50,036 bases of DNA from Sphingobacterium endophyticum (GTDB taxonomy: Bacteria; Bacteroidota; Bacteroidia; Sphingobacteriales; Sphingobacteriaceae): NCBI RefSeq assembly GCF_009733535.1, contig NZ_SMMI01000024.1, forward strand, positions 1 through 50,036, in the 5' to 3' direction. The position numbers and the translations under genes were made by a program. Of the stretch, positions 41,260 through 49,953 are shown piece after piece (position 1 is the stretch's first letter; every line of letters starts with the position of its first letter). Under the pieces are notes generated by a model, which was not told the origin of the DNA, ran no database searches, and was given only the letters and a program-made list of their open reading frames with translations.

Positions 41260-43338
41260 TTAGTTAGAACTTAGTTCTTCAGATTTTTGTTTTAGATAGT
41301 TATGAATTTCAATTTGAGATCTACACAATGGTTCGTCATTATGCACATATTCGTTATTCTGTTTATTATTTAAATATCGAGCTTTAACGTTATCTCTTAA
41401 TTGAATTTCGAGCATTTCTAACAATTCGTGCTTTAGTTTTTTATTATGGATTTTTACAGCTGCTTCCACACGGTGATCTAAGTTTCTGGTCATTAAATCT
41501 GCGGAAGATATATAGGTCAATTCTTTTCCAGCAGCATAGAAATAAAATACACGAGCATGTTCAAGAAATTCATCGACAATACTGATTGCGTGAAAAGGTT
41601 TTTGGAATTTTTTTTGATTAATGGCGCAAAATATACCCCGTACTATGAGATCTACTTGGACCCCTGCCGAAGCAGCTTCATAAATCTTCTTAATAGAATC
41701 TTTATCACTTAAAGAGTTAATCTTAATAATTACTCTTGCTGGTCTACCAGCTTTAGCTTCCAAAATTTCTTTATCAATAAAAGAACAAATCTGGGTTCTC
41801 ATATCAGTTGGACAAATTAATAAGTTTTTATTGTTCTTAATTTGCTCAGCGATCGGAACCTTTGGTTTTTGGAGTGCATTAAATATTTTGTTAATATCGG
41901 CCATCACTCCCTTATTACTTGTCATAAGGCAATAATCACCATATAGTTTGGCCGTTTTTTCATTGATATTACCAGTACTTACAAAGCCATATTGTATTGT
42001 TTTATTATTGATCCTTTTCTTGATGATGCAGAGTTTAGCATGGACTTTTTTGTTTGGTATACCAACAAGGACTTTCACGTTTTCCATTTCAAATCTTTCC
42101 TTCCAATCCAGGTTATGTTCTTCATCAAATCTGGCCCTTAATTCTAACATGACGGTTACTTCTTTACCATTTCTAGCAGCATTGACTAGGGCGTTAGCAA
42201 TTTTAGAATTCGTTGCCATTCTATAAATGGTAGTTTTAATTGACTTAACGTCAGGATCCATTGCTGCTTCCCGAAGAAGGTCAATCATAGGTCTAAATTC
42301 ATGATATGGAAATGAAAGTAGTACGTCTTTATTTTGGATAACATCAGTCACTCGATCTTTTCCTGTAAAATCAGGATGTTCAAAAGATTGTCGTTCTTCC
42401 GGTTTTTGGTATGATTTAAACACGTCGGGAAAGTCCATAAAATGCTTGAAATTATGAATTTTCTGACCTGGAATAATACTGTCTTTCTTGCTTAAATTTA
42501 GTTTTCTGATAAGAAGTTCCAATAATTTGGGATCCATTTCTTGATCGAATACGAACCTGGTAGGCTTTCCTTTCCTACGATTCTTAATTCCCTTACTAAT
42601 CTTTTCTACAAAGGTGGTGTTGACATCATTATCGATATCGAATTCTGCATCTTTTGTAATCTTAAAAGTATTAGCAACAAACTCATCAAATTCGAAATAG
42701 GAGAATATATAAGGAAGATTAACTTTAACAATATCTTCTATCAGAATAATATGTTTTTGATTTTTAGGTGAGGGCAAGATTACAAATCTCCCTAATTGAC
42801 TTGATGGTAGTTCAATAATAGCAAATTTACTTTCATATTGCCAATCATCTTTATACATGGCAATACCGAGGTAAAGGCTTTTATCCCTCAAATAAGGCAT
42901 AGGATTAGCTTCATCGAGGATCAATGGGATAATATTGGTTTCAACTTCTTCATCAAAATAATTCTTGACGAACTCCAATTGTTTAGGATTAAGGTCTTCA
43001 GCAGTTTTAATATAGACTTTTTGTTTAGCCATTTCTCGCTGAACTTGATTCCAGATTTTATCAAACTTGCGTTGTTGTTTAATTACGATTTCAGTAATCT
43101 TTTCAAGAATAATGGCAGGGGGTTTATAAAAGAAGCTATTTGACTCTTTTGTGTTCATTTCAGCAGCCCTTTTTAATGCAGCAACACGCACCCGAAAGAA
43201 CTCATCAAGGTTATTTGAGAAGATTCCTAAGAACTTTATTCTTAAATGTAAGGGGACTGTTGGGTCGGCAGCCTCTTGCAAAACTCGACCATTAAAACTT
43301 AACCAACTAATATCTCTAGGGATAAATTTATTTGCCAT
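41260..43338 (-). CDS. ppk1: Polyphosphate kinase 1
   Basis: This enzyme of about 692 residues makes polyphosphate from ATP. It begins MANKFIPRDISWLSFNGRVL, with the N-terminal NLDEFFRVRVAALKRAA tip region. The head domain follows, and then the two phospholipase-D-like catalytic domains. KVHAKLCIIKKR, near residue 432, carries the phosphorylated histidine, and LDHRVEAAVKIHNKK, near 650, carries the second conserved histidine. IKTTIYRMATNSKIANAL and NINEKTAKLYGDY are also conserved. Upstream in-frame ATGs at 43377, 43356 and 43353 would add up to 13 residues; 43338 is preferred because homologues start about five residues before the RDISWLSFN motif. It is monocistronic, and no PPX gene is adjacent. 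Confidence 0.95.
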   Translation of the reverse strand: MANKFIPRDISWLSFNGRVLQEAADPTVPLHLRIKFLGIFSNNLDEFFRVRVAALKRAAEMNTKESNSFFYKPPAIILEKITEIVIKQQRKFDKIWNQVQREMAKQKVYIKTAEDLNPKQLEFVKNYFDEEVETNIIPLILDEANPMPYLRDKSLYLGIAMYKDDWQYESKFAIIELPSSQLGRFVILPSPKNQKHIILIEDIVKVNLPYIFSYFEFDEFVANTFKITKDAEFDIDNDVNTTFVEKISKGIKNRRKGKPTRFVFDQEMDPKLLELLIRKLNLSKKDSIIPGQKIHNFKHFMDFPDVFKSYQKPEERQSFEHPDFTGKDRVTDVIQNKDVLLSFPYHEFRPMIDLLREAAMDPDVKSIKTTIYRMATNSKIANALVNAARNGKEVTVMLELRARFDEEHNLDWKERFEMENVKVLVGIPNKKVHAKLCIIKKRINNKTIQYGFVSTGNINEKTAKLYGDYCLMTSNKGVMADINKIFNALQKPKVPIAEQIKNNKNLLICPTDMRTQICSFIDKEILEAKAGRPARVIIKINSLSDKDSIKKIYEAASAGVQVDLIVRGIFCAINQKKFQKPFHAISIVDEFLEHARVFYFYAAGKELTYISSADLMTRNLDHRVEAAVKIHNKKLKHELLEMLEIQLRDNVKARYLNNKQNNEYVHNDEPLCRSQIEIHNYLKQKSEELSSN

Positions 43339-43464
43339 TTCTCTATCTATCATCATAGCCCAAAGATGTTTGAGCATTATTTGGTAAAAGTTAATAAAAT
43401 AATATCAAATTGTTAAGAATTAGTATTTCTTTAAAATATTTATGAATTATAGAATTTATCAGAA

Positions 43465-43494
43465 ATAAAAAAGCACTCAAGATAACTTGAGCGC
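43465..43494 (-). terminator. Hairpin terminator in the ppk1 upstream region
   Basis: CTCAAG (43476-43481) pairs with CTTGAG (43486-43491) around ATAA with outer GC pairs, and the A-run on its left is a U-tract on the minus strand. It probably stops transcripts coming from the DJ-1 cluster. The rest of 43378-43683 is AT-rich with nothing else seen. Confidence 0.6.
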
Positions 43495-43683
43495 CATATT
43501 TTACTATAATCGCAATAAATAAAATGCAAAGAGAAAACTCTGAAATCTGCATTTTTAAAAAGAAGAACTTTAAAATATTTTTTTCAATTCAAATACGAGG
43601 TTAAATAAACTGTAAAAATATTGTTTAATGAAATAAATATAATAATAAAATAATAAATAAAGAAAATAAATTTCGTATATAAA

Positions 43684-43717
43684 TATAAAGTGTCAAAAAT
43701 TATTCTGACACTTTATA
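43684..43717 (-). terminator. Hairpin after the minus-strand membrane protein gene
   Basis: A perfect 12-base stem (43684-43695 with 43706-43717) with a ten-base loop lies 7 bases after the stop at 43725. The following U-tract is weak, so termination may be only partial. Confidence 0.5.
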
Positions 43718-43724
43718 TAGTCTA

Positions 43725-44105
43725 TTATTTTTTAAAACCTCTACGGCTTAAAATATTAATTGCTTCATATTTAGAGGTATCATATTGAGGTTCATCGATT
43801 TGCAAACTTGTGGGAAATGGTTTGTTTTTATCGAAGAAATATATTTTTGTGATACTTCCATAATCATTAACGGGAAACATATCTGCACACTGATCATATT
43901 GAGCATTTAATTGATTTCCAACGGTTACAGCATATATCCTAATTATACCACCTTTATTATTTTCATTTCTAACAAAAGCGACTTCTTTAAAATCTCCTGG
44001 TAGTTCTTCAATAGATGGTTGAGAATAGGCATCATAAATGAAATAACCTAGAATTAAGATTAAAGGGATTGCGAACAACCATATTTTTTTTGGTTTTTTC
44101 TGCAT
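43725..44105 (-). CDS. Small single-pass membrane protein, unknown
   Basis: This 126-residue protein has a basic start (MQKKPKKIW), one hydrophobic helix (LFAIPLILILGYFIYDAY) and a soluble C-terminal domain that is probably extracytoplasmic. The soluble domain reads FKEVAFVRNENNKGGIIRIY and DYGSITKIYFFDKNKPFPT. No family is recognised. Its ATG shares one base with the stop of the DJ-1 gene (TAATG, overlap at 44105), so it is translationally coupled to it and likely acts with it. Confidence 0.65.
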   Translation of the reverse strand: MQKKPKKIWLFAIPLILILGYFIYDAYSQPSIEELPGDFKEVAFVRNENNKGGIIRIYAVTVGNQLNAQYDQCADMFPVNDYGSITKIYFFDKNKPFPTSLQIDEPQYDTSKYEAINILSRRGFKK

Positions 44106-44683
44106 TATAGGGTAATCTTTATTCCAAGTAATTTATAAAATTCCTTAAGTATATTTTGGTGTCCTGGCCAAGCTGGCGAAGTCACTAAATTTCCATCGAC
44201 AATAGCTTGGTCTGCTGGAATATTTTTCCATGTTCCACCTGCTAATTCGATATCAGGTCCAACAGCAACATAGGCTGTAAGAGTTCTACCCTCTAAGACT
44301 TTAGTGGCAGTTAGGACTTGTATACCATGGCATATAGCAGCGACAGGTTTTTTCTTGTCAAAAAAATCCTTGGTAATTTCCAAGACCCGTTTATTCAATC
44401 GGATGTATTCAGCCGACCTGCCACCAGCGATATATAATCCGTCATAATCATCTGTATTTACAGAATCAAAGTCCTTATTAATTGCGAAATTATGCCCTCT
44501 TAATTCTTTATAGGTTTGATCACCTGTAAAGTCATGTACTGCTGTCGGTACGACATCACCTTTTTTACGGTCAGGAGCAATTGCATCGACTTGTATTCCG
44601 ATAGATTCCATTGCTTGGAATGGTACCATTGCTTCGTAGTCTTCTACGTAATCACCAACTAATAATAATACTTTCTTTGCCAT
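44105..44683 (-). CDS. DJ-1/PfpI family protein
   Basis: This 192-residue protein has the DJ-1/PfpI glutamine-amidotransferase-like fold. The nucleophile elbow is AAICHGIQVL with C118 and H119, and E15 in VGDYVEDYEAMVP is the partner acid. The DDYDGLYIAGGRSAEYIRLN run, also typical, spans 78-97. Members of the family act as stress-linked proteases, glyoxalases or deglycases; the exact activity is disputed and cannot be read from this sequence. The neighbours (FMN reductase upstream, small membrane protein overlapping downstream) point to an oxidative or electrophile stress cluster. Confidence 0.9.
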   Translation of the reverse strand: MAKKVLLLVGDYVEDYEAMVPFQAMESIGIQVDAIAPDRKKGDVVPTAVHDFTGDQTYKELRGHNFAINKDFDSVNTDDYDGLYIAGGRSAEYIRLNKRVLEITKDFFDKKKPVAAICHGIQVLTATKVLEGRTLTAYVAVGPDIELAGGTWKNIPADQAIVDGNLVTSPAWPGHQNILKEFYKLLGIKITL

Positions 44684-44699
44684 AATAATGTATTTTAAA

Positions 44700-45266
44700 T
44701 TAATGTTGTTCTTTATTTAATAACTGCGCCATGCTGCGTTTTGTTTTTCTAACCTTAGCTTCTAATTGACTACGGAATAGGGGAGTAATCACACCTTTAT
44801 TTTCTTCAAAATTTTTGCTGAATTCAGGCAAGGAAAATGACTCTAAAACAATCGCTCCATCTCTAGGCATTCGATTTTCTGCAATTTCTAAAACTGACCT
44901 GCCTCCATTTGCTCCTTCACTAGTAGCAAGTAAAAAAATAGGTTTATCTGGGTAAATCTTCCTGCCCTTAATTCTGGAAACCCAATCGATTAAATTCTTA
45001 TATCCCACATTGTAATTCCCATTGTTTTCTGCGAACGAGATTAAAATAAAATCTGCCCAATCAATTTTTTCGGAAAATTGAACTGCTGTTGGGGGGATGC
45101 CGAATTCTTTTTCCCTATCTTTTGAATAGAGTGGTAATTCGTAATCATTTATATCTAGAATTTGGATTTCATCATCTATTTCTTTGTAGTACTTACTTAC
45201 ACTCGATACAAATTTTTTGTTGATTGAATTGGAACTATTGCTTGCTCCGAAAACCAATATTTTCAT
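44700..45266 (-). CDS. NADPH-dependent FMN reductase-like flavoprotein
   Basis: This 188-residue flavodoxin-fold protein starts MKILVFGASNSSNSINKKFV, the phosphate-binding loop of the NADPH-dependent FMN reductase family. Further family motifs are IPPTAVQFSEKIDWADFILI (58-77), the flavin-binding FAENNGNYNVGYKNLIDWVS near 79 and IFLLATSEGANGGRSVLE near 109. It probably reduces FMN, quinones or related electron acceptors with NAD(P)H in the cytoplasm. It is the first gene of a three-gene minus-strand run, 16 bases before the DJ-1 gene. Confidence 0.88.
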   Translation of the reverse strand: MKILVFGASNSSNSINKKFVSSVSKYYKEIDDEIQILDINDYELPLYSKDREKEFGIPPTAVQFSEKIDWADFILISFAENNGNYNVGYKNLIDWVSRIKGRKIYPDKPIFLLATSEGANGGRSVLEIAENRMPRDGAIVLESFSLPEFSKNFEENKGVITPLFRSQLEAKVRKTKRSMAQLLNKEQH

Positions 45267-45379
45267 TTTATAAATTTAACAATAAGTGCTTAAAGAATCG
45301 GATTATTAAACCGCAAATGATGTCATTCTGACAATAATATAGATTCTATGTTGATCGTATAGCTATGTATTTCTACAAT

Positions 45380-45952
45380 TTAGATGCTAATCTGTAATTT
45401 ATACTTTGTTAATAAGCCTGGAAGAGCATTTGAATTGAATTTTGCCCCTTTCAATTTGTTTAGCTCAGGATCTAAAGTTAGATTTATTACACCTCTGAAA
45501 TCAACCTTTTCAAGGTTTGAATTAAGGAAATTGCAGGAATAAAGATCAGAATCAACAAAGCTTCCCTGACCGAGCTGTGCATTTTCAAAATCAACATTGT
45601 GAAGTCTGGAATTAAGAAATTTTGTTCCTTTGATTTTACAATTATAGAAAGAACTATGGTCAAGAATGGATTCAATAAATTCCAGTTGAAGATTGAATTG
45701 ATTTAAGGAGTCAAATTTTAAACCTAAAAGTTTACAGTTCTTGAAAGTTACATTTTGAAAACTAGTTTGGGTTAATTCAGATAAGGACAGGTTACAACCT
45801 ATAAAAGTACAGTCAATAAATTTAGCACCTAATAATTTAATATTTTCAAAATTGCATTGATCAAACTGGCAATGATCATACTCAGCGGAATTGAAACTAA
45901 TTTCTTGATAATTTATGTTTTTAAAGTTTTGATCTTCGAAATAATCCATCAA
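45380..45952 (-). CDS. Pentapeptide-repeat protein
   Basis: This 190-residue protein is built mostly of pentapeptide repeats (A/C/N-x-L/F-x-x pattern), for example HCQFDQCNFENIKLLGAKF (27-45) and DCTFIGCNLSLSELTQTSF (47-65), giving a right-handed square beta-helix. Length and repeat layout recall Qnr/McbG proteins that mimic DNA and shield gyrase, but I see no decisive Qnr loop signature, so resistance is not claimed. It is soluble, with no signal peptide. It is 10 bases after a Crp-type regulator gene and likely in one operon with it. Confidence 0.85.
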   Translation of the reverse strand: MMDYFEDQNFKNINYQEISFNSAEYDHCQFDQCNFENIKLLGAKFIDCTFIGCNLSLSELTQTSFQNVTFKNCKLLGLKFDSLNQFNLQLEFIESILDHSSFYNCKIKGTKFLNSRLHNVDFENAQLGQGSFVDSDLYSCNFLNSNLEKVDFRGVINLTLDPELNKLKGAKFNSNALPGLLTKYKLQISI

Positions 45953-45962
45953 ATTGTTTTAA

Positions 45963-46535
45963 TTAATCATTTAAAATTTCTTTACGAATTCTACTCAATG
46001 AGGTATCCGTTACACCAAGAAATGAAGCAATATATTTTAATGGGGCTTGCTGAATGATTTGGGGTTTTTCTTGCATTAGATGTAGATATCTCATTTTCGC
46101 AGGTTCTGTTATCATTTCAGTAGCTCTTTTTTTACTTAAATAAAGTTCAAAAGCCATCCATGCACGTCCCCATTCTCTGAATGCAGGAATTTTATGAAAT
46201 AGGTTTTGAAAATCATCATAATTTATTTTCCAAAGTACACAATCAGTCAAGCATTGTATATATTCTTGTGTCGGAATTCTTTGAAATATAGAAGCAACTT
46301 CGATAACAACTTCGTTTTTTCCTGAAAATCCAGTTGTGATTTCATTACCATCAAAATCATATAAATAGGTTCTGACTAAACCATCATCAAGAATGTAATA
46401 TTCATTCGCTATTTTTCCCTTTTCCAGAATAAATTCCCCTTTAGAAAGATTTATTTTTTGGTGAGCACTGAAAATTTGCTCTAAATCTTGGGGCTCAAAA
46501 AGAGGATGCTGATATGCGTATTTTAAGACTTCCAT
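45963..46535 (-). CDS. Crp/Fnr-type regulator
   Basis: This 190-residue protein has an N-terminal cyclic-nucleotide-binding-like domain (LSKGEFILEKGKIANEYYIL, 30-49) and a C-terminal DNA-binding region with AKMRYLHLMQEKPQIIQQAP and a helix-turn-helix at about 166-187 (IASFLGVTDTSLSRIRKEI). This is the pattern of the Bacteroidota group of Crp-like regulators that carry a short winged helix. The glutamate/arginine pair for cAMP binding is not evident, so it may sense another signal or none. It sits directly upstream of the pentapeptide-repeat gene, which it probably controls. Confidence 0.85.
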   Translation of the reverse strand: MEVLKYAYQHPLFEPQDLEQIFSAHQKINLSKGEFILEKGKIANEYYILDDGLVRTYLYDFDGNEITTGFSGKNEVVIEVASIFQRIPTQEYIQCLTDCVLWKINYDDFQNLFHKIPAFREWGRAWMAFELYLSKKRATEMITEPAKMRYLHLMQEKPQIIQQAPLKYIASFLGVTDTSLSRIRKEILND

Positions 46536-46578
46536 CAGGGTTATTTATTTAATACAAGATAGATAATTCAAATGGAAA

Positions 46579-48288
46579 CTAAAACGGGTCATCAATTTCG
46601 AAAGATATAATTTGTTTTGTAGCTGGGTGCATAAACTTGATATAACCAGCATGAAGGTGTAATCTGTCTTTCTTTGTACCATATAAATCGTCCCCTACAA
46701 TAGCTGCATTAAGCCCTGAATAATGTGCTGAATGTACTCTTAATTGATGGGTTCTTCCTGTTAATGGAAAGAAATGTATCCTTGTTTTATTACCCTCTAT
46801 ATGAATGACTTTATATTTTGTTTTAGCTGGTTTTCCATATTCGTAACAAACCACTTGTCTCGGTCTATCATCGAGGTCAACTCTTAATGGCAGATCTATT
46901 ATGCCTTCTAGATTATTAACAATTCCATCTAACAGTGCAGTATATCTTTTTATGATGCTATGGTTAATAAATTGTTCTTGAATAAATTGATGGGCATCTT
47001 TTGTTTTTGCCAGAATCAATATCCCAGATGTAGACATATCCAAGCGGTGGATAATCAAAGGACTATCTATGTGAGGGTACATGGTTTGTATTCTTGATTG
47101 TACAGAATCTTGAACATGTATTCCTGGGACAGAAAGAAATTCAGCGGGTTTATTGACTACAATGATATAATCATCTTCAAATAAAATTTCTAATTGCTTA
47201 TTAAGAGCTGGGTTTTCTAATAATGGATTAGGATCTACTTCAAGACCGATGAGCATATGATTTAAAATGGGTTCACATTTTCCGCGGCAAGCGGGATAAT
47301 AATGAAGATGATTTCGGACTTCTTGATTGGGAGAGGATCCCCACCAGAATTCAGACATACATACTGGTTCTAATTCATTTTTAAATGCGTATTGGAGTAG
47401 CTTTGGAGCAGCGCATTCTCCTGCACCTGCTGGTGGAAGAATTTGTTTACTTTCCTCAAAAATGTCTAGAACAGACTTTATCGATTTCTCCGCATTTAAG
47501 AATTGATACTGGTCAAAAAGCTGATTTTGAAGATTGGATGATCTATTTTTACGTTCGTTTTTTAATAGAACAATCTGATCTATAATCTGATTTAATTGTT
47601 CTTCAGCATTCTTAATATGATTTTGAGAGCTATCTTTTTGAACAGCATATTCATGTTGATCACGATAGCTTTGTTTAATTAAATCCTCTTCTAATACTCT
47701 ATATTCTTCAGCTGAAAGAATGTTCTTTTGGGTTTCTCGGATATTCTTGCGTTGGATTTTATTTTTTTTGTGTAATTGTCTTAAGTCAGCAAGCAATTGT
47801 TCTTCCACTAATCTGACATTCGTTAAATTATTTTGTTTTATGGACAATTCTTCTGACTGTTGTAGGGTATCTATTTCTCTATTGATTCGATTTATTTCCT
47901 CTTCCTCTTTTAAGAAGAAGCTTCCTGGTGATAACATATCAAAAATTGGCGGGACAAAATAGCGATGTTGATTAGTCCCGGCCATCTTGCCAGAAACTGC
48001 AGCTAAGAAACCAAGATTGTCATGTTTATCCCTTACGACTAAAACTCCAAACATTTTTCCAATAGGATCAGCATCTTGATTATTCAGCAGTCCAAAGTTA
48101 TGCTTAAAATCATTTTGGGTTGTTAAGTAATCTTGGACTTGTTGAGCGGCTAAAATGCTTAAAGGATGTGGATCATAGCAGAAAGGATATGTAAATTTAT
48201 CAGGAATATTTAATTCTGATACATCATTATGAAAAGGATGCAGATATGGAATTTCAGTAGACATGCTAATTTTTTCGACAATTGACAA
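46579..48288 (-). CDS. RluA-type pseudouridine synthase with long coiled-coil N-terminal part
   Basis: This 569-residue protein ends in an RluA-family pseudouridine synthase domain (about 365-569): EDDYIIVVNKPAEFLSVPG, the catalytic aspartate in IIHRLDMSTSGILILAKT, and LTGRTHQLRVHSAHYSG. It should isomerise uridines in rRNA or tRNA. The N-terminal 360 residues contain a conserved lead-in (FGVLVVRDKHDNLGFLAAVS, then AGTNQHRYFVPPIF), a long charged coiled coil at about 125-270 and a Cys-containing segment (AGECAAPKLL near 289, HLHYYPACRGKCEPILNHML near 330). Such long forms are known in Bacteroidota and some Proteobacteria; the extra part is not explained. The start ATG could be 48288 or 48264. 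Confidence 0.88.
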   Translation of the reverse strand: MSIVEKISMSTEIPYLHPFHNDVSELNIPDKFTYPFCYDPHPLSILAAQQVQDYLTTQNDFKHNFGLLNNQDADPIGKMFGVLVVRDKHDNLGFLAAVSGKMAGTNQHRYFVPPIFDMLSPGSFFLKEEEEINRINREIDTLQQSEELSIKQNNLTNVRLVEEQLLADLRQLHKKNKIQRKNIRETQKNILSAEEYRVLEEDLIKQSYRDQHEYAVQKDSSQNHIKNAEEQLNQIIDQIVLLKNERKNRSSNLQNQLFDQYQFLNAEKSIKSVLDIFEESKQILPPAGAGECAAPKLLQYAFKNELEPVCMSEFWWGSSPNQEVRNHLHYYPACRGKCEPILNHMLIGLEVDPNPLLENPALNKQLEILFEDDYIIVVNKPAEFLSVPGIHVQDSVQSRIQTMYPHIDSPLIIHRLDMSTSGILILAKTKDAHQFIQEQFINHSIIKRYTALLDGIVNNLEGIIDLPLRVDLDDRPRQVVCYEYGKPAKTKYKVIHIEGNKTRIHFFPLTGRTHQLRVHSAHYSGLNAAIVGDDLYGTKKDRLHLHAGYIKFMHPATKQIISFEIDDPF

Positions 48289-48409
48289 AAATAAGAATAG
48301 TATTGGTAAGCATGCTAATTATCGACTTTTTTATGACAAATTAGGTGCTTAAATCATCTTTTTAGAGCTGAATAATGGTTAAATTGTAGACTGTAAATAA
48401 TCTATAAAA

Positions 48410-49369
48410 ATGGAAAACTTAATTCGATTCGGAGCATCTGATTTAGAGATTGTTCCCATTGTGTTTGGGGGAAATGTATTTGGCTGGACATTAGATCAGA
48501 ATCAATCATTTGAAATACTGGATGGCTTTAAGGATTTGGGTTTTAATGCAATAGATACATCAAATAATTATTCTCATTGGGTTGAAGGAAATGTTGGTGG
48601 AGAATCAGAAACTATTATTGGTAATTGGTTTAAGGAAAGAAAAAATCGATCTGAGTTTGTTTTAATGACCAAAGTAGGAGGAAGGTTTGGATATGATAGT
48701 AAGCCAAATACGAAAGGGGCATATATTAAGGAGCAAGTTGAATTGTCTTTAAAGAGATTACAAACAGATTATATCGATCTATATCAAACTCATTATGATG
48801 ACGGAAATACTGCTATTGAAGAAACTTTAAGAGCATATGATGATTTAATCAAAGAGGGTAAAGTACGATATATAGGGGCTTCCAATATAAGTACAGATCG
48901 ATTAATTGAAAGTATGGATACTGCTTCAAAATTTGGTTTACCTGCTTATATTTCTCTTCAGCCTGAGTATAACTTGTTTGACCGTGAAAAGTATGAACGG
49001 GAATACGAGAGCACGGTCAAGGAATTTGGTCTTGCGGTTATTACTTATTATTCCTTAGCAAGTGGATTTTTAACTGGAAAATATTTAAATGATTCTGATT
49101 TCAGTAAATCAGCGAGGGGAGAAGGTATTCAAAAGAAATATTGGAATGATCGAGGAAAAAAAATTGTTATGGCTCTAAATGAGATTGCCTCAGCCTACCG
49201 AACAACTTCATCTTCAGTTGCCTTAGCTTGGATTTTGCACAATCCAACTATTACTGCACCCATTGTTAGTGCAACCGATCACGCACAGCTACAAAGTTTT
49301 GTAGCAGCACTCCAACTAAGGTTAGGTGATGAAGCTATTGAGAAGCTAATGAATGCAAGTGCATATTAA
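48410..49369 (+). CDS. Aldo/keto reductase
   Basis: This 319-residue NADPH-dependent aldo/keto reductase is a (beta/alpha)8 barrel. The catalytic tetrad is visible: D in FNAIDTSNNYSHW (near 48), the tyrosine in the same segment, K in FVLMTKVGGRF (near 86) and H in IDLYQTHYDDG (near 125). The cofactor region GASNISTDRLIES and the C-terminal VALAWILHNPTITAPIVSAT are typical of the YajO/IolS group. Its substrate is probably a small aldehyde or ketone. It is convergent with nothing nearby, and Dps follows 42 bases later in the same direction, suggesting joint stress expression. Confidence 0.92.
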   Translation: MENLIRFGASDLEIVPIVFGGNVFGWTLDQNQSFEILDGFKDLGFNAIDTSNNYSHWVEGNVGGESETIIGNWFKERKNRSEFVLMTKVGGRFGYDSKPNTKGAYIKEQVELSLKRLQTDYIDLYQTHYDDGNTAIEETLRAYDDLIKEGKVRYIGASNISTDRLIESMDTASKFGLPAYISLQPEYNLFDREKYEREYESTVKEFGLAVITYYSLASGFLTGKYLNDSDFSKSARGEGIQKKYWNDRGKKIVMALNEIASAYRTTSSSVALAWILHNPTITAPIVSATDHAQLQSFVAALQLRLGDEAIEKLMNASAY

Positions 49370-49411
49370 AAACTGAATAAACATTATATAAATAATTAAA
49401 CATATCATATT

Positions 49412-49882
49412 ATGAAAACAGATATAGGAATAAAAGAACAGGACAGCAAGGTAATCGCAGGTCTTTTAAACAAGTTATTATCTGATGAAAATGTATTATA
49501 TACAAAGGCGAGGAATGCACATTGGAATGTAGAGGGGCCGGATTTTCATGCTCAACATTTATTTTTTGAAAGTTTATACACAGAATTAGCTGAGATCATC
49601 GATGAAGTTGCAGAGCGTGTTCGTTCTGTTGGACATTATGCTGTGGGAACAATGAAAGAATTTCTTGAATTGACCCAATTAACAGAAATGAAATATAAGA
49701 AAAATGATAGTAAAGGGTATATTTCGGAGCTATTAAATGATTATGAAAGTATAATTATTTCACTTAGGGAAGATATAAAATTAGCGGAGGATCATCATGA
49801 TGCAGGGACAGAGGATTTTTTAGTCGGATTGTTGGAGAAACATGAAAAAACAGCCTGGATGTTAAGATCACATTTGAGATAA
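49412..49882 (+). CDS. dps: Dps-family DNA-binding ferritin-like protein
   Basis: This 156-residue protein forms the dodecameric Dps mini-ferritin, which oxidises iron with peroxide and shields DNA. The intersubunit ferroxidase site is in KARNAHWNVEGPDFHAQHLF (His, His) and FESLYTELAEIIDEVAERVR (Asp, Glu), with the following VRSVGHYAVGTMKEF. Length is typical. It follows the aldo/keto reductase gene with a short gap and is ended by a terminator at 49926. Confidence 0.94.
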   Translation: MKTDIGIKEQDSKVIAGLLNKLLSDENVLYTKARNAHWNVEGPDFHAQHLFFESLYTELAEIIDEVAERVRSVGHYAVGTMKEFLELTQLTEMKYKKNDSKGYISELLNDYESIIISLREDIKLAEDHHDAGTEDFLVGLLEKHEKTAWMLRSHLR

Positions 49883-49925
49883 ACTTCCAATATTATTTAA
49901 AAATGCCCCTTTAAGTGTAGTCATG

Positions 49926-49953
49926 GTCGGAAGATTTTCTTCCGACTTTTTTG
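49926..49953 (+). terminator. dps terminator
   Basis: GTCGGAAGA (49926-49934) pairs with TCTTCCGAC (49938-49946), followed by a T run. Confidence 0.88.

Noticed and set aside
42838..43143. 101-codon plus-strand frame inside ppk1
   Set aside because: Antisense to conserved PPK1 sequence, hydrophobic shadow composition, no start context.
43378..43683. Possible small gene or RNA in the AT-rich region upstream of ppk1
   Set aside because: Apart from the hairpin at 43465-43494, no open frame, promoter match or stable fold was recognised.
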